Below are positions 18,030 through 26,410 of a stretch of 64,000 bases of DNA, in pieces. The notes below the pieces were generated by a model. The model ran no database searches. It worked only from the letters and a program-made list of their open reading frames with translations, and was not told where the DNA came from. Made by a program: the position numbers and the translations under genes. Within the stretch, counting starts at the first letter, position 1. Each line of letters opens with the position of its first letter. The stretch covers positions 620,001-684,000 of the forward strand of contig NZ_JACHGW010000001.1 in assembly GCF_014202505.1 (NCBI RefSeq). Direction: 5' to 3'. The DNA comes from Armatimonas rosea (GTDB lineage: Bacteria > Armatimonadota > Armatimonadia > Armatimonadales > Armatimonadaceae).

Positions 18030-18494
18030 ATGCTGGTGATGTCCGCTAATTTTGACCAGGAAATCCTTGAAAAAATCGCTAGTTTTGGGTGCTCGGTAGT
18101 TCATATCCCTGCTGAAGACGACCTTCCACCTTTTTCGTTCTCGGTAGGTATCACCAAAACCGTCGCAGCTCCTGAGCTAATTGTGATCGGGCTCCGGCAA
18201 GAGCTGGCGCACGTGCTCATCAACGACTACTATGAGCATCTTCGGGGCGGTGAGACCTTTCGGGCAGGAGAGCGCTACGCAGGCTTCCTTGAAGGATTTG
18301 ACGTTGTAATGGCGCGGGTGGCGGAGTCCTTTTACGAGGAGTACTTGGGCTATAATCTCGGGTTCTACGAGGGGGCAAACTTTGAGGTACTTCAGCTGAT
18401 CTACCCCAATACCCAAGGCTTCTGGCCGTGGGAGGCTGAGGCGGATGCTTGGTTTCGTGCACGCCAACCCTTGCTTCAGGAGGAAGGGAGATGA
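18030..18494 (+). CDS. DUF4262 family protein
   Basis: A 154-aa soluble protein. FSFSVGITKTVAAPELIVIGL and the surrounding pattern match DUF4262, a cytoplasmic family of unknown function. Two ATGs are possible (18030, 18039); the second gives MSANFDQEIL. It overlaps the start of the oxidase gene by 4 nt (ATGA), with a good Shine-Dalgarno (AGGAAGGGAG) for that next gene. Confidence 0.75.
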   Translation: MLVMSANFDQEILEKIASFGCSVVHIPAEDDLPPFSFSVGITKTVAAPELIVIGLRQELAHVLINDYYEHLRGGETFRAGERYAGFLEGFDVVMARVAESFYEEYLGYNLGFYEGANFEVLQLIYPNTQGFWPWEAEADAWFRARQPLLQEEGR

Positions 18495-19561
18495 GTATTC
18501 CTCTCAACCTCCGTGAGTACGAGCAGCGGGCACGGGAGCTTCTGCCACAAGCAACCTACGACTACTACGCCGGCGGCGCGGGCGACGAAATCACCGTGCG
18601 CGAGAACGAGCAGGCGTGGGCCGGTTTGCGCTTCCGTCCGCGTGTCTTTGTCGATGTGAGTTCCTGCGAGACCGCGACCACGATCCTGGGCCAGCCCGTT
18701 GCGTTTCCTCTCCTGACCGCCCCGTGTGCCTTCAACCAGCTCGCCCACCCCGACGGTGAGCTGGCCGTGGCACGCGCAACAGCCGCCGCCGGGGTGATCC
18801 AGACTTTGAGCACGATGGCATCGCGCTCGCTGGAGGAGGTTGCTGGGGCCTCGGCAGGGACGCGTTGGTTTCAGCTCTACTGTCAGCGCGACCGGGGCGT
18901 GACCAAGGCCCTGATAGAGCGCGCGGAGGCGGCGGGATTTGCCGCGCTCTGCCTGACGGTGGATGTGCCCGCGACCGGCAACCGCGAGCGGGACTTTCGC
19001 AATAACTTTCAGGTGCCCCCGTCGATCCGGCTGGCGAACCTGGAGCCGTATCTCCCCTTGGGCTCCGGTGAGCTGGCGCTGCACCACTACGCCCGAGACC
19101 AGTTCGATGCGAGCCTTACCTGGGAGTCGCTGGCATGGCTTCGGAGCATCACGCGCCTGCCAATCGTGGTGAAGGGGGTGCTGACCGCTGAAGATGCGCT
19201 TCTTGCGGTTCAGCACGGTGTCGCGGGGATTGTCGTCTCTAACCATGGTGGCCGCCAGCTGGATAGCGTCGTCAGCACCGCCGATGCCCTCCCGGAGATC
19301 GCCGCCGCGGTGCAAGGTCAGGCCGAGGTCTATGTGGATGGCGGTATCCGTCGCGGCACCGATATCCTAAAAGCCCTCGCCCTCGGAGCCCGCGCGGTGC
19401 TGATCGGCCGCCCCTACCTCTGGGCACTGGCCGTGAGTGGCGAGGCAGGGGTCGCGCATGTTCTCCAGCACCTCCACGACGACCTAAAGCTCGCGATGGC
19501 CCTCGCCGGTTGCCCAAAACTGAGTGATATTGGTTCAGGATTCGTATGTCGGCTCAGGTAA
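18491..19561 (+). CDS. FMN-dependent alpha-hydroxy-acid oxidase/dehydrogenase
   Basis: A 356-aa TIM-barrel flavoenzyme of the glycolate oxidase/lactate oxidase family. The active-site signature SNHGGRQLD is intact, YYAGGAGDE near residue 20 is the typical N-terminal block, and VYVDGGIRRGTDILKALALG binds the FMN phosphate. It oxidises an alpha-hydroxy acid to a 2-oxo acid. Strong Shine-Dalgarno 1-10 nt upstream; the start overlaps the DUF4262 stop. Substrate (glycolate, lactate or other) cannot be set from this alone. Confidence 0.92.
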   Translation: MSIPLNLREYEQRARELLPQATYDYYAGGAGDEITVRENEQAWAGLRFRPRVFVDVSSCETATTILGQPVAFPLLTAPCAFNQLAHPDGELAVARATAAAGVIQTLSTMASRSLEEVAGASAGTRWFQLYCQRDRGVTKALIERAEAAGFAALCLTVDVPATGNRERDFRNNFQVPPSIRLANLEPYLPLGSGELALHHYARDQFDASLTWESLAWLRSITRLPIVVKGVLTAEDALLAVQHGVAGIVVSNHGGRQLDSVVSTADALPEIAAAVQGQAEVYVDGGIRRGTDILKALALGARAVLIGRPYLWALAVSGEAGVAHVLQHLHDDLKLAMALAGCPKLSDIGSGFVCRLR

Positions 19562-19582
19562 AATAAAGACCAGAGAACCAAT

Positions 19583-20182
19583 TTGCGTACGAATTACATT
19601 CTCATTGATCTGGAAAATATACACCCAGAAACGCTTGTCGCATTGGAACCAGAGCTGTTTCATGTGATTGTTTTTGTAGGGGCAAATCAAACCAAAATAG
19701 CCTTTGATACTGCGATGGCGTTGCAGAAAAAAGGGGATAAAGCGGAGTATGTGAAGGTCTCTGGTACAGGGCACAATGCCCTCGATTTTCATATCGCCTT
19801 TTACCTGGGACAGCTCGCTACCGCTGACCCTACAGGATTCTTTCATATTCTCTCCAAGGATACAGGCTTTGATCCCTTGCTTCAGCATCTAAAAGCACGA
19901 AAGATCTTTGTGGGAAGAGTAAGCGATATTTCAGAGATCAGTGCGGTAAAAGTGGCAAATGTAAAAACGACCGACGACAAAATTGCTGCTATTGTTAGTA
20001 AACTTCAGCAAATGAAATCATCGAAACCTCGCACGGTAAACACTCTCGCAAGGACGATCTCGGCACTTTTTCAGAAACAGCTCCCTGAGAATGACATCTC
20101 AGCGCTTGTTACGTTGCTGGAAAAGAAGAAACTCATCTTGGTTACGGATACAAAGGTGACCTACTCGCTTCCTGCTGCCTAG
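19583..20182 (+). CDS. NYN/PIN-like domain protein, probable nuclease
   Basis: A 199-aa protein with TTG start. ILIDLENIHPET gives the first acidic residues of a PIN/NYN fold and HILSKDTGFDPLLQHL the central acidic block; a C-terminal helical region (about 140-199, KPRTVNTLARTISALF) resembles a winged-helix. Family members are RNases. The gene is markedly more AT-rich than its neighbours, suggesting recent transfer. Its stop overlaps that of the convergent DUF1501 gene by 4 nt (CTAG). Confidence 0.75.
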   Translation: MRTNYILIDLENIHPETLVALEPELFHVIVFVGANQTKIAFDTAMALQKKGDKAEYVKVSGTGHNALDFHIAFYLGQLATADPTGFFHILSKDTGFDPLLQHLKARKIFVGRVSDISEISAVKVANVKTTDDKIAAIVSKLQQMKSSKPRTVNTLARTISALFQKQLPENDISALVTLLEKKKLILVTDTKVTYSLPAA

Positions 20183-21627
20183 CTAAGAATCCCGCGGATC
20201 ACTTCTCCGTGGACATCGGTGAGGCGGTAGTTTCTACCGCCGTAGGGGTAGGTGAGCTTGGTGTGGTCGATCCCGAGTAGATGCAAGACCGTGGCGTGGA
20301 AGTCGTAGACAGTGACGGGGTTCTCGGCGGTGTCGTAGCCGATCTCATCGGTGGCACCGTAGGTGACGCCGGGCTTGAGGCCCGCGCCGGCCATCCAGCA
20401 GGTGTAGGCGAGGTGGTGGTGGTCCCGGCCCGTCTTTCCGATTCCCTGCGTGATGGGGGTCCGCCCAAACTCCGTTGTCCAGAGGATGAGGGTATCGTCG
20501 AGCATCCCACGCTGCTTGAGATCGGTGAGGAGTGCCGCGACCGGCTGGTCCATGCTCCGGGCCTGCTTGGTGTGGTTTTCTGTAATATCCTCGTGGGCGT
20601 CCCAGTTGATGCGCGGCGAGCCAAACGCCCCGCCGTGGTAGAGCTGGACAAAGCGCACGCCTTTTTCGAGCAAGCGCCGGGCCAGCAGGCAGTTGCGCCC
20701 AAAGCCCCCCGCGATGGGATCGTCGAGGCCGTAGAGCTTCTTGATGTGCTCGGGTTCTTGGTCGAACGCCACCACCTGCGGGATGCTGGTCTGCATGCGC
20801 GCCGCCAGCTCATAGGCCTTGATCCGTGCCGCCAGCGCCGAGTCGCCGGGGTGGGCCGCCCCAAACTCCTGGTTCATCGTCCCGAGGAGCCCCAGCGCCG
20901 CCTGTCGGTCTGCGGGCTTGATCGTGTCGGGGGGGAAGAGGTTATCGACCGGCTGGCCCTTGGGATTGAACGCCGTTCCCTGGTGGGTGGCGGGGAGAAA
21001 CCCGGAGGTCCAGTTGATCGCGCCGCCCGCGGGGAGCCCGCGCGGATCGGGGAGGACCACGAAGGCGGGCAGGTCCTGGCTGAGCGTCCCGAGGCCATAC
21101 GAGAGCCACGCCCCCAGGCAGGGGAAGCCATTGAGCGTGAAGCCCGAGTTCATCTGAAAGGTCGCGGGGGTGTGGTTGGCGGACTTGGCCTTCATCGACG
21201 AAAGAAACGTGATGTCGTCGACGCGCTCGGCGATGTGGGGCAGGAGCTCGCTCACCCAGCGCCCGCTCTTGCCGTGCTGCTTGAAGGCGAAGGGGCTCTT
21301 CATCAGGTTGCCGGGCTGGGCAAAGAACGTGTCAAAGACCTTCTTGCACTCCTGGCCATCGCGCTTGATGAGCTCGGGCTTGTAGTCGAAGGTGTCGAGG
21401 TGGCTGACACCGCCGCAGCAAAATATTTGGATGACGCGTTTGGCTGCCCCCCCTGCCCCCGTCCGACGGGGGGGAGAAAAGGAAAATTCCGCATTGTCCC
21501 CCCGCCGGGCGGGGGTTAGGGGGGAAGCACTCGCCTCATCCACTAAGAGGGCGGCGAGGGCGATGGAGCCGAGGCCTCCGGCGGCTTGGGTGAGGAAGTG
21601 GCGGCGATTGGGGAGGCTATTTTGCAT
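20179..21627 (-). CDS. DUF1501 protein with in-frame palindromic repeat after its Tat signal
   Basis: A 482-aa paralogue of the 8114 product. Twin-arginine signal PNRRHFLTQAAGG, then KRVIQIFCCGGVSHLDTFD, and LWTTEFGRTPITQ with GRDHHHLAY. Between signal and domain (about residues 36-60) lies an extra Arg/Pro/Gly-rich stretch encoded by the palindromic repeat 21447-21524. The 8114 paralogue has unrelated sequence there. Start at 21627 lies inside the last codons of the DUF1549/DUF1553 gene, as in the first cassette. Confidence 0.9.
   Translation of the reverse strand: MQNSLPNRRHFLTQAAGGLGSIALAALLVDEASASPLTPARRGDNAEFSFSPPRRTGAGGAAKRVIQIFCCGGVSHLDTFDYKPELIKRDGQECKKVFDTFFAQPGNLMKSPFAFKQHGKSGRWVSELLPHIAERVDDITFLSSMKAKSANHTPATFQMNSGFTLNGFPCLGAWLSYGLGTLSQDLPAFVVLPDPRGLPAGGAINWTSGFLPATHQGTAFNPKGQPVDNLFPPDTIKPADRQAALGLLGTMNQEFGAAHPGDSALAARIKAYELAARMQTSIPQVVAFDQEPEHIKKLYGLDDPIAGGFGRNCLLARRLLEKGVRFVQLYHGGAFGSPRINWDAHEDITENHTKQARSMDQPVAALLTDLKQRGMLDDTLILWTTEFGRTPITQGIGKTGRDHHHLAYTCWMAGAGLKPGVTYGATDEIGYDTAENPVTVYDFHATVLHLLGIDHTKLTYPYGGRNYRLTDVHGEVIRGILS
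21447..21524. repeat. Palindromic repeat inside the DUF1501 coding sequence
   Basis: Left arm 21447-21475 and right arm 21497-21524 are near-perfect reverse complements (C-run, CCCCCG, G-run). The right arm and flanking sequence recur at 13183-13226. The element is read through in frame and adds about 25 residues. Confidence 0.75.
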
Positions 21628-24283
21628 AGAGGAACTCACTGGCGTTGAGGAGGGCCCAGCAGAGGCTATCGAGCGGGTGGGCGCTCAGGTGCGTGAGGGC
21701 GCGGGTGCGCTCTGCGAGGGTGGGGGGGCGGCCAAAGGCGAGGGTGTAGGCGTGGGCGACCTGGCGACTCGGCTCGCTTCCGGCTTCTTTTGCCACCCGC
21801 TCGGCGAAGGCGCGGGACTGGCGTAGGACAAAGCTGTCGTTCATCAGCGCGAGTGCTTGGAGAGGGGTTGTCGTCACCGTGCGTCGTGCGGTCTTGGTGG
21901 AGGGATCGGGGCAGTCGAAGTTCTCCAGCAGGGGGCTGCGGGCGCTCTGGACAATCATCCGGTAGAGCGTGCGGCGGTTAAACTCCGGGGTGTCTCTATC
22001 GAGCAGGGTGTAGAAATCGGAGGTGAAGGTCGAGACCGTGAAGGGGCGGAAGCTGGGGCCGCCGACCGCGGGGTTGAGCTTGCCGCTGACCGCCAGCATG
22101 CTATCCCGGATCGCCTCGGCCTCCAGGCGACGCGGGGCCATGCGCCAGAGCAGGCGGTTGTCGGGGTCGAGGGCGATGCCACGTGGGTTGGAGGCGCTGG
22201 ACTGGCGGTAGGTGCTGGAGAGCAGGATCGCGCGGTGCAGGCGCTTGAGGCTCCACTCGCCGGGGCCGGAGAAGGCTGTGGCGAACCAGTCCAGGAGCTC
22301 GGGGTGGGTGGGGGCCTCGCCGTTGTTGCCAAAGTCGCTGGGAGTGCCCACGATCCCGCGCCCAAAGTGCCCCTGCCAGACACGGTTGACCATCACGCGC
22401 GCCGTCAGCGGGTTTTTCGGGTTGGTGACCCAGGTCGCCAGGGCGAGGCGTCGGGGGCCATCGGGTGTCTCCGTGGTCAGGCCAAAATCCGCAGAGCACT
22501 CCGTGAGTGCGCTCAGCGCTCCGGGCGTGACCAGCTCGCCCTGGGACTGCACATCGCCGCGGGGGAGGATATAGGTGGGGCCGGGGCGCTGGGAGTTGAC
22601 CCCGTAGGTCTGCACAGGCGTCTCGACACTCACCCGCTGTGCCTGTAGCCGCTCCAGCTCCGCCTGGAGCGCGGCCCGGCGCGTGCGCTCATCGGGGGAG
22701 AGGCCTCGCTCCAGCGCCTCGGGAGTGACATAAAACGGTGCGCTCGCAAACGACTCCGCCACCTCGGTAGCCGTCAGGGCGCGGTTGTAGAGGCGTGCCT
22801 CCTCGATTTCTCCGCTCAGCGTGTCGCCCGAGCCGGTGTGGCGCAGCCCAAAGAGAGCATGGCTCTTGCCCGCGGGGTAGGTCCGCAGGCTCGCCCCCTC
22901 GCCGTCGGGGGTGTAGGCGGCACCGTAGGGCTTCCCATTGCGGTAGACCTGGATGCGGTTGTCGGCGTGGTAGACAATCGCGACCTGGACCAGCTCCCCC
23001 GGCGTCTCTTGGGGGGCCTCCAGGTCGCGGGTGCGGTGGTAGAACTCGCTCCCGGCGAACCACTTGCCCCGCTGGCGCTCCCCGAGAACAATGGCATCGA
23101 AGGCACCGCCGCCGTCGGTCTCCAGCGTGAGCGCACTGCCTCCGCGCTGGTTCAGGTCGGTGAGGCGCACCCAGGTCTCCAGGGTCTTCTCCTGCACCGC
23201 GACAGGGAGCGGCGCGCTCTCAAAGCTCGCTCCGGCTCCCGCCAGCCGAAGCCGACCGTTTCGGAGCTGTGCGCCCCCCCGGAGCGTCCCACCGTCGAGG
23301 CTCTCAAAGCTCCAGCGCAGAAGGGGCGCGGGGCCGCCGGGGGCGGGGTGGGCGCTCTTCTCTTGGAGCAGGCGGGTACGGACCGGCTCCTCAAGGCGAC
23401 GGAGGGTGTCCAGGGCCTCGGCTTGCTGGTTGCGCAGGCTGGCTGCCTGTCGGGCACGAAGGTCGAGCTGCTCTTGCGGGACGACAGGACGGTTTCCGGG
23501 GTGGGCTCCGATCAGCGCAGCCTTCAGGCGGTAGTAGTCCTTGGCGGAGATGGGGTCGAACTTGTGGTCGTGGCAGCGCGCACAGTTGGTGGTCAGCCCC
23601 AGAAAGGTCTGCCCCACCACCCCGATCATGTCCTCCAGCTCCTCCTCACGCGCCCGGAGCCGCACGAGGGTTCCTGGGGCGCTCTTCCCCGCCTCGTCCA
23701 TGGGCCCCGCGACCAGAAAGCCCGTGGCGATCACCCCCTCGGGGCCGGCGCCGGGGAGCACATCGCCGGCGAGCTGCTCGCGCACAAACTGGTCGTAGGG
23801 CTTGTCGCGATTGAGGGCACCGACCACGTAGTCGCGGTAGCGCCAGGCGTTCTCGCGGACATGGTCGTACTCGTAGCCGTGGCTCTCGCCAAAGCGTGCG
23901 ACATCCAGCCAGTGCCGCGCCCAGCGCTCGCCGTAGTGGGGCGAGGCTAGCAGGCGATCCACGAGCTTCTCGTAGGCGGTAGGGGAGGTGTCGGCGAGAA
24001 ACGCGTCTATCTCTTGCGGTGTCGGGGGCAGGCCGGTCAGATCGAACGTGACACGCCGGATCAGTGTCCGCTTGTCCGCCTCCGGGGCGGGCCTCAGGCC
24101 CTTGGCCTCGAGCTTGGCCAGCACGAAGGCATCGATGGGGTTGCGAACCCAGCCCACGGTCTTGACAGCGGGCACCGCGGGAAGCGCAACCGGCTGGAGC
24201 GACCAGAGCTTCGTCTCACGGCGTGCCAGCGCGAGCGTGCTCAGGAGAGCAAGAGGAAGCAAGGCGATAAGGCGTCGGTGCAT
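21617..24283 (-). CDS. DUF1549/DUF1553 protein with LamG insert
   Basis: An 888-aa exported protein: signal peptide (residues 1-20), DUF1549 directly after it, one CxxCH (CARCHDHKFDP, 234-238), a LamG/concanavalin-A-like domain (about 330-530, LLRWSFESLDGG to EIEEARLYNRALT), then DUF1553 (NPLTARVMVNRVWQGHFGRG). Unlike the 5176 paralogue it lacks the N-terminal PSCyt1 haem domain and carries LamG instead of a CBM6-like insert. ATG at 24283 preferred; TACAAT lies 10 nt upstream. Confidence 0.92.
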   Translation of the reverse strand: MHRRLIALLPLALLSTLALARRETKLWSLQPVALPAVPAVKTVGWVRNPIDAFVLAKLEAKGLRPAPEADKRTLIRRVTFDLTGLPPTPQEIDAFLADTSPTAYEKLVDRLLASPHYGERWARHWLDVARFGESHGYEYDHVRENAWRYRDYVVGALNRDKPYDQFVREQLAGDVLPGAGPEGVIATGFLVAGPMDEAGKSAPGTLVRLRAREEELEDMIGVVGQTFLGLTTNCARCHDHKFDPISAKDYYRLKAALIGAHPGNRPVVPQEQLDLRARQAASLRNQQAEALDTLRRLEEPVRTRLLQEKSAHPAPGGPAPLLRWSFESLDGGTLRGGAQLRNGRLRLAGAGASFESAPLPVAVQEKTLETWVRLTDLNQRGGSALTLETDGGGAFDAIVLGERQRGKWFAGSEFYHRTRDLEAPQETPGELVQVAIVYHADNRIQVYRNGKPYGAAYTPDGEGASLRTYPAGKSHALFGLRHTGSGDTLSGEIEEARLYNRALTATEVAESFASAPFYVTPEALERGLSPDERTRRAALQAELERLQAQRVSVETPVQTYGVNSQRPGPTYILPRGDVQSQGELVTPGALSALTECSADFGLTTETPDGPRRLALATWVTNPKNPLTARVMVNRVWQGHFGRGIVGTPSDFGNNGEAPTHPELLDWFATAFSGPGEWSLKRLHRAILLSSTYRQSSASNPRGIALDPDNRLLWRMAPRRLEAEAIRDSMLAVSGKLNPAVGGPSFRPFTVSTFTSDFYTLLDRDTPEFNRRTLYRMIVQSARSPLLENFDCPDPSTKTARRTVTTTPLQALALMNDSFVLRQSRAFAERVAKEAGSEPSRQVAHAYTLAFGRPPTLAERTRALTHLSAHPLDSLCWALLNASEFLYAK

Positions 24284-24341
24284 GGCGTGGCTTATTGTAC
24301 ACAATTTCGCCCCAAGAGCATGGGGAGAAGCGATCTCGGGT

Positions 24342-24347
24342 TATAGT
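24342..24347 (+). promoter_or_regulatory. -10 hexamer TATAGT, start-proximal (predicted leaderless)
   Basis: TATAGT with 5 nt to the ATG at 24353, in a 69-bp divergent gap that also holds TACAAT for the minus-strand gene starting at 24283. Confidence 0.5.
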
Positions 24348-24352
24348 AGCGC

Positions 24353-26410
24353 ATGACAAAGATCGAACCTATCGCGACATGGACGACACGTGAGGCCGCC
24401 TTTGTGCTGGGAGCGAGCGGTGCCTGGCTCGCGCTGGCACGGCGTCGGGACGGGCGCAGCTACGTCGCGCCGGGGCAGCCTGCGCCCGTTCTGCAAGTGC
24501 GTGTCGCCGGGAAGCTACACGCGCCGGAGACCGCACGCTGGGACGGGCGATCCCGCCGCCTGACACTGGGCTTTGGCACGAGCGGCGTGAGCGCGACACT
24601 GGCGATCCAGGCCAAGCCGACCCACCTTATGCTGGAGCTGGTGGAAGTAACCCCCAAAGAGACGGTCGAGCTGGTTGTCTGGGGGCCGTATCCCACCGTG
24701 ATTGGGGAGACCATCGGCGAGATTGTCGGGGTGGTGCGGGATGCGGAGACGGCCCTTGGGATCCAGGCGCTCAATGCCAAGACCCTCGGCGGCTTTCCCG
24801 GCCAGGAGAGCGATATCGAGCCGGACTACACCGCCGACGACACCGGCACCTACCCGGACCTGCCCGATGCCCTCAAGAAAGACCAGCTCTTCCGCGGCGA
24901 CACCGCGCGACGCACGGCCTTTGGGAGCGTGGTGCAGGCGTACTGCCGCAGTCGAGTAGCGGAGCGGGTGATCCCGAACTGGGGTATCGAGAAGTTCCCC
25001 GCGCCGGCCTTCGACGACGGCGGAATGGTCGGGAGCAAGCTGGCGCTCTTTCTCTGCCCCGCGGCAAAGGCTCTGGATACCATTGGGGCGATCGAGGTGG
25101 CGGAGGGGCTCCCGCACCCGCTGCTCGATGGGGTCTGGGCCAAGAAATCCCCCCGCGCTACGGACTCGTACTTGATTGTGGACTTTAGCGAGGCGACCAT
25201 CGACCGCGCCATCGAGATGACCCTCAAGGCGGGGCTGCGCTATCTCTACCATAGCTCGCCGTTTGAGACCTGGGGGCACTTTCGCCTCAAGCCGAGCCTC
25301 TTTCCCCACGGGGTTGCCGGCCTGCGGGAGTGTGTCGAGCGGGCGAAGAAAGCAGGTGTCCGGGTGGGCTTTCACACGCTCTCGAACTTCCTTACTCCCA
25401 ATGATCCCTATGTCACCCCGCGCCCCGACCCGCGCCTCGCACGGAGCGGACGGAGTACACTCACCGCGGGTGTCTCCCCCACCCAGACCGAGCTGCCTAT
25501 CGCCGACCCGGAGCCCTTTCTGAAGAAAACTGCCTTGAGCACGGTCGCCCTCGGCGATGAGCTGATCCGCTACGAGAGTGTCTCCCCGAGCGCACCCTGG
25601 CGCTTGCTGGGCTGCCAGCGCGGCGCGTGGGGGACACAGGCGGCGGCGCATGCGAGCCAGAGCACAATCGGCAAGCTCCTGGACCACGACTATAAAGTCT
25701 TTCTCACCGATGCCTCACTGACCCAAGAAGTCGCCAAGAATATCGCGGCGCTCTGCAACCAGGCGGGGACCCTCCAGATCTCGCTGGATGGGCTGGAGGG
25801 CAACTGGTCCACGGGCATGGGGCAGTACGGGCGGACTCTCTTTACCCAGAGCTGGTACAGCACGCTCGCCCCCGAGCTGAAGGGGCAGATCAACGATGCC
25901 AGCAACCCCGGCCACTTCAACTGGCATGTCTACACCCGCATGAACTGGGGCGAACCCTGGTACGCCGGCTTCCGCGAGAGCCAGACGCTCTACCGCTTTA
26001 AGAACCAGCTCCACTACTCCCGCAACCTCATGCCCCGGATGCTGGGCTGGTTCGCCCTGCGCCCGGAGACCACTCTCGAAGACGCCGAGTGGCTCCTGGC
26101 ACGCGCTGCGGGCTTCGATACGGGCTTCGCGCTGGCAACCAGCCTCGCGAGTACCGCGCAGCTAAGCGCCGACCCGCTCTCCGCCGAGACCGCCAAGCGC
26201 TTTGGGACGATCCCGGCGATCTTGGAGGCCATCCACCAGTGGGAGACCGCCCGCCGCACCGGTGCCTTCCCCGAGAGCCTCAAAGCGGAGCTACGCGACA
26301 ACACCCGCGAGTTTCACCTTGAGCCCGTCGGAGCCAACCAGTGGGACCTCTACCCCGTTCAAGCCGGCCAGCGCGGCAAGCCCACTCGCCTGAGAGGAAA
26401 GCGCAAATGA
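24353..26410 (+). CDS. Glycoside-hydrolase-like TIM-barrel protein, family not recognised
   Basis: A 685-aa protein without signal peptide. An N-terminal beta-rich region (1-200) precedes a barrel-like part with DSYLIVDFSEATIDRAIEM, LRYLYHSSPFETWG and KKAGVRVGFHTLSNF, an arrangement resembling alpha-galactosidase-type or related glycosidases; FHTLSNFLTPNDPYV and LQISLDGLEGNW could hold active-site acids. I cannot assign a GH family. Overlaps the next gene (ATGA), forming a three-gene unit through 30158. Confidence 0.6.
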   Translation: MTKIEPIATWTTREAAFVLGASGAWLALARRRDGRSYVAPGQPAPVLQVRVAGKLHAPETARWDGRSRRLTLGFGTSGVSATLAIQAKPTHLMLELVEVTPKETVELVVWGPYPTVIGETIGEIVGVVRDAETALGIQALNAKTLGGFPGQESDIEPDYTADDTGTYPDLPDALKKDQLFRGDTARRTAFGSVVQAYCRSRVAERVIPNWGIEKFPAPAFDDGGMVGSKLALFLCPAAKALDTIGAIEVAEGLPHPLLDGVWAKKSPRATDSYLIVDFSEATIDRAIEMTLKAGLRYLYHSSPFETWGHFRLKPSLFPHGVAGLRECVERAKKAGVRVGFHTLSNFLTPNDPYVTPRPDPRLARSGRSTLTAGVSPTQTELPIADPEPFLKKTALSTVALGDELIRYESVSPSAPWRLLGCQRGAWGTQAAAHASQSTIGKLLDHDYKVFLTDASLTQEVAKNIAALCNQAGTLQISLDGLEGNWSTGMGQYGRTLFTQSWYSTLAPELKGQINDASNPGHFNWHVYTRMNWGEPWYAGFRESQTLYRFKNQLHYSRNLMPRMLGWFALRPETTLEDAEWLLARAAGFDTGFALATSLASTAQLSADPLSAETAKRFGTIPAILEAIHQWETARRTGAFPESLKAELRDNTREFHLEPVGANQWDLYPVQAGQRGKPTRLRGKRK

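Noticed and set aside
20281-21519. 412-codon plus-strand frame
   Set aside because: Antisense to the DUF1501 gene; no domain pattern.
26341-26406. Upstream in-frame extension of the 26407 gene
   Set aside because: It overlaps conserved C-terminal coding of the previous gene; the ATGA overlap start gives a signal peptide.
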